Shown here: positions 63,643 through 64,000 of the stretch, in pieces
How the letters are laid out: each line of letters begins with the position of its first letter
How positions within the stretch are numbered: position 1 is the first letter of the stretch
Assembly (NCBI GenBank): GCA_019638595.1
Contig: JAHBTJ010000004.1
Span: 1 to 64,000 of the forward strand
DNA from: Chitinophagaceae bacterium
Lineage (GTDB): Bacteria > Bacteroidota > Bacteroidia > Chitinophagales > Chitinophagaceae
Length of the DNA stretch: 64,000 nt
Direction of reading: 5' to 3'
The notes under the pieces: model-generated
The model's input: only the letters and a program-made list of their open reading frames with translations
What the model was told of the DNA's origin: nothing
Databases searched by the model: none
Position numbers and translations under genes: made by a program

Positions 63643-63659
63643 AGTGTCAAATTAACACT
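63643..63659 (-). promoter_or_regulatory. Candidate AraR operator before araB
   Basis: The 17-bp near-palindrome AGTGTCAAATTAACACT lies 14 bp upstream of the araB ATG, with arms AGTGT/ACACT and inner AA/TT pairs. On the minus strand its TAATTTG overlaps a plausible -7 promoter element, consistent with repression. The match to a known AraR motif is not checked. Confidence 0.5.
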
Positions 63660-63697
63660 TATTGTTTTAAATTATCGTAAAAAGGAGAAAGTATTTT

Positions 63698-64000
63698 TCA
63701 GGGTCGCCGGAAATTATCGGGATTGGGAATAAAATTGAGAAAAGAATTAAACTGCGCCTGGTATTTTCTTTTATCAAGCTTATAATAGAAAGCGCCTCTT
63801 TTCGAGCTTTCTTTTTCCTTGTCTTTTTGCTTGATCAGCAAGCCGGTAGAAAGTATTTTCCGGCTAAAGTTCCGTTTATCAAGCACCTGGTCGTAAATAA
63901 GTTCGTAGAGGTTCTGTAATTGGGGCAGGGTAAACTTTTCGGGCAGCAGCTCGAATACTATAGGATGAAAGGCTGCCTTATAGCGTAACTTTTGGAGGGC
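63698..64000 (-). CDS. NUDIX-type transcriptional regulator (AraR-like), C-terminal part
   Basis: About 100 codons of the C-terminus (ALQKLRYKAAFHPIVFELLP at the window edge, then LPQLQNLYELIYDQVLDKRN and FSRKILSTGLLI) form a winged-helix domain typical of NrtR/AraR-type NUDIX regulators. The N-terminal NUDIX domain is off the right edge. In Bacteroidota this type of regulator (AraR of Bacteroides) controls arabinose genes, and the position directly upstream of araB fits. The stop is a TGA at 63698-63700. Confidence 0.85.
   Translation of the reverse strand, partial: ALQKLRYKAAFHPIVFELLPEKFTLPQLQNLYELIYDQVLDKRNFSRKILSTGLLIKQKDKEKESSKRGAFYYKLDKRKYQAQFNSFLNFIPNPDNFRRP

Noticed and set aside
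1-64000. tRNA and rRNA genes
   Set aside because: No gap contains a recognisable T-loop/acceptor combination or rRNA sequence on reading; a dedicated tRNA scan would be decisive.

Overview
The window looks like a chromosomal segment of a Bacteroidota bacterium, most likely from the family Chitinophagaceae. The evidence is a TonB-dependent receptor, several small outer-membrane barrels, a LytS/LytTR two-component pair, an ECF sigma factor, recF followed by a DUF721 gene, a NUDIX-type AraR arabinose regulon, and at least one exact match to the Bacteroidota promoter pattern TTTG-N18-TANNTTTG. Shine-Dalgarno sequences are mostly absent. Genus and species cannot be told from the sequence alone. 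No rRNA, tRNA, CRISPR array, prophage or transposase was seen.

Layout. 1-3.1 kb: the start of a very large secreted RHS-like protein, running off the left edge, with a small secreted neighbour. 3.4-10.8 kb: housekeeping genes (FMN glutamate-synthase-like protein, GreA-like factor, ferredoxin-reductase fusion, cdd, lepB, an esterase, a sigma-54 activator without an HTH). 10.9-11.3 kb: a low-complexity repeat. 11.4-25.3 kb: a 48-residue membrane protein, a TonB receptor, pdhB and pdhA 7 kb apart, proS, a Tyr-rich lipoprotein with a FadL-type barrel, an EVE protein, ribH, recF-DUF721 and a thiolase. 25.3-30.4 kb: a structured gene-free interval, a TetR/MFS efflux pair, ssb, and a DUF6364/PIN toxin-antitoxin pair with a readable promoter and operator. 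30.5-37.8 kb: LytS/LytTR, an intradiol dioxygenase lipoprotein, a pirin-like gene coupled to an unknown gene, aat, and an ECF sigma factor overlapping a membrane-anchored barrel-like protein. 38-40.8 kb: an M28 peptidase, then a gene-poor interval with a decayed DUF433/DUF5615 toxin-antitoxin pair among REP-like hairpins. 40.8-57.8 kb: queG, two tandem DUF3857/transglutaminase proteins, xylA, an aminotransferase, a large secreted hydrolase, a ModF-like ABC ATPase, a HAD phosphatase, a cyclophilin, a TlpA-like protein and a YceI protein. 57.9-64 kb: an L-arabinose operon on the minus strand (araR, araB, araD, araA, sodium/sugar symporter), transcribed right to left, with a candidate operator before araB.

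Genes that work together. The symporter, isomerase, kinase and epimerase take L-arabinose to D-xylulose 5-phosphate; xylA feeds D-xylose toward the same intermediate. pdhA and pdhB supply both E1 subunits of pyruvate dehydrogenase. The most unusual features are the inactivated toxin-antitoxin remnant in a field of hairpins, a phrase-like intergenic repeat present in at least three copies (one inside the ara operon), a perfect hairpin that encloses the start codon of the ABC ATPase, the sigma/barrel pair, and four genes whose only usable start appears to be TTG. Nothing seen amounts to a clearly new multi-gene system.
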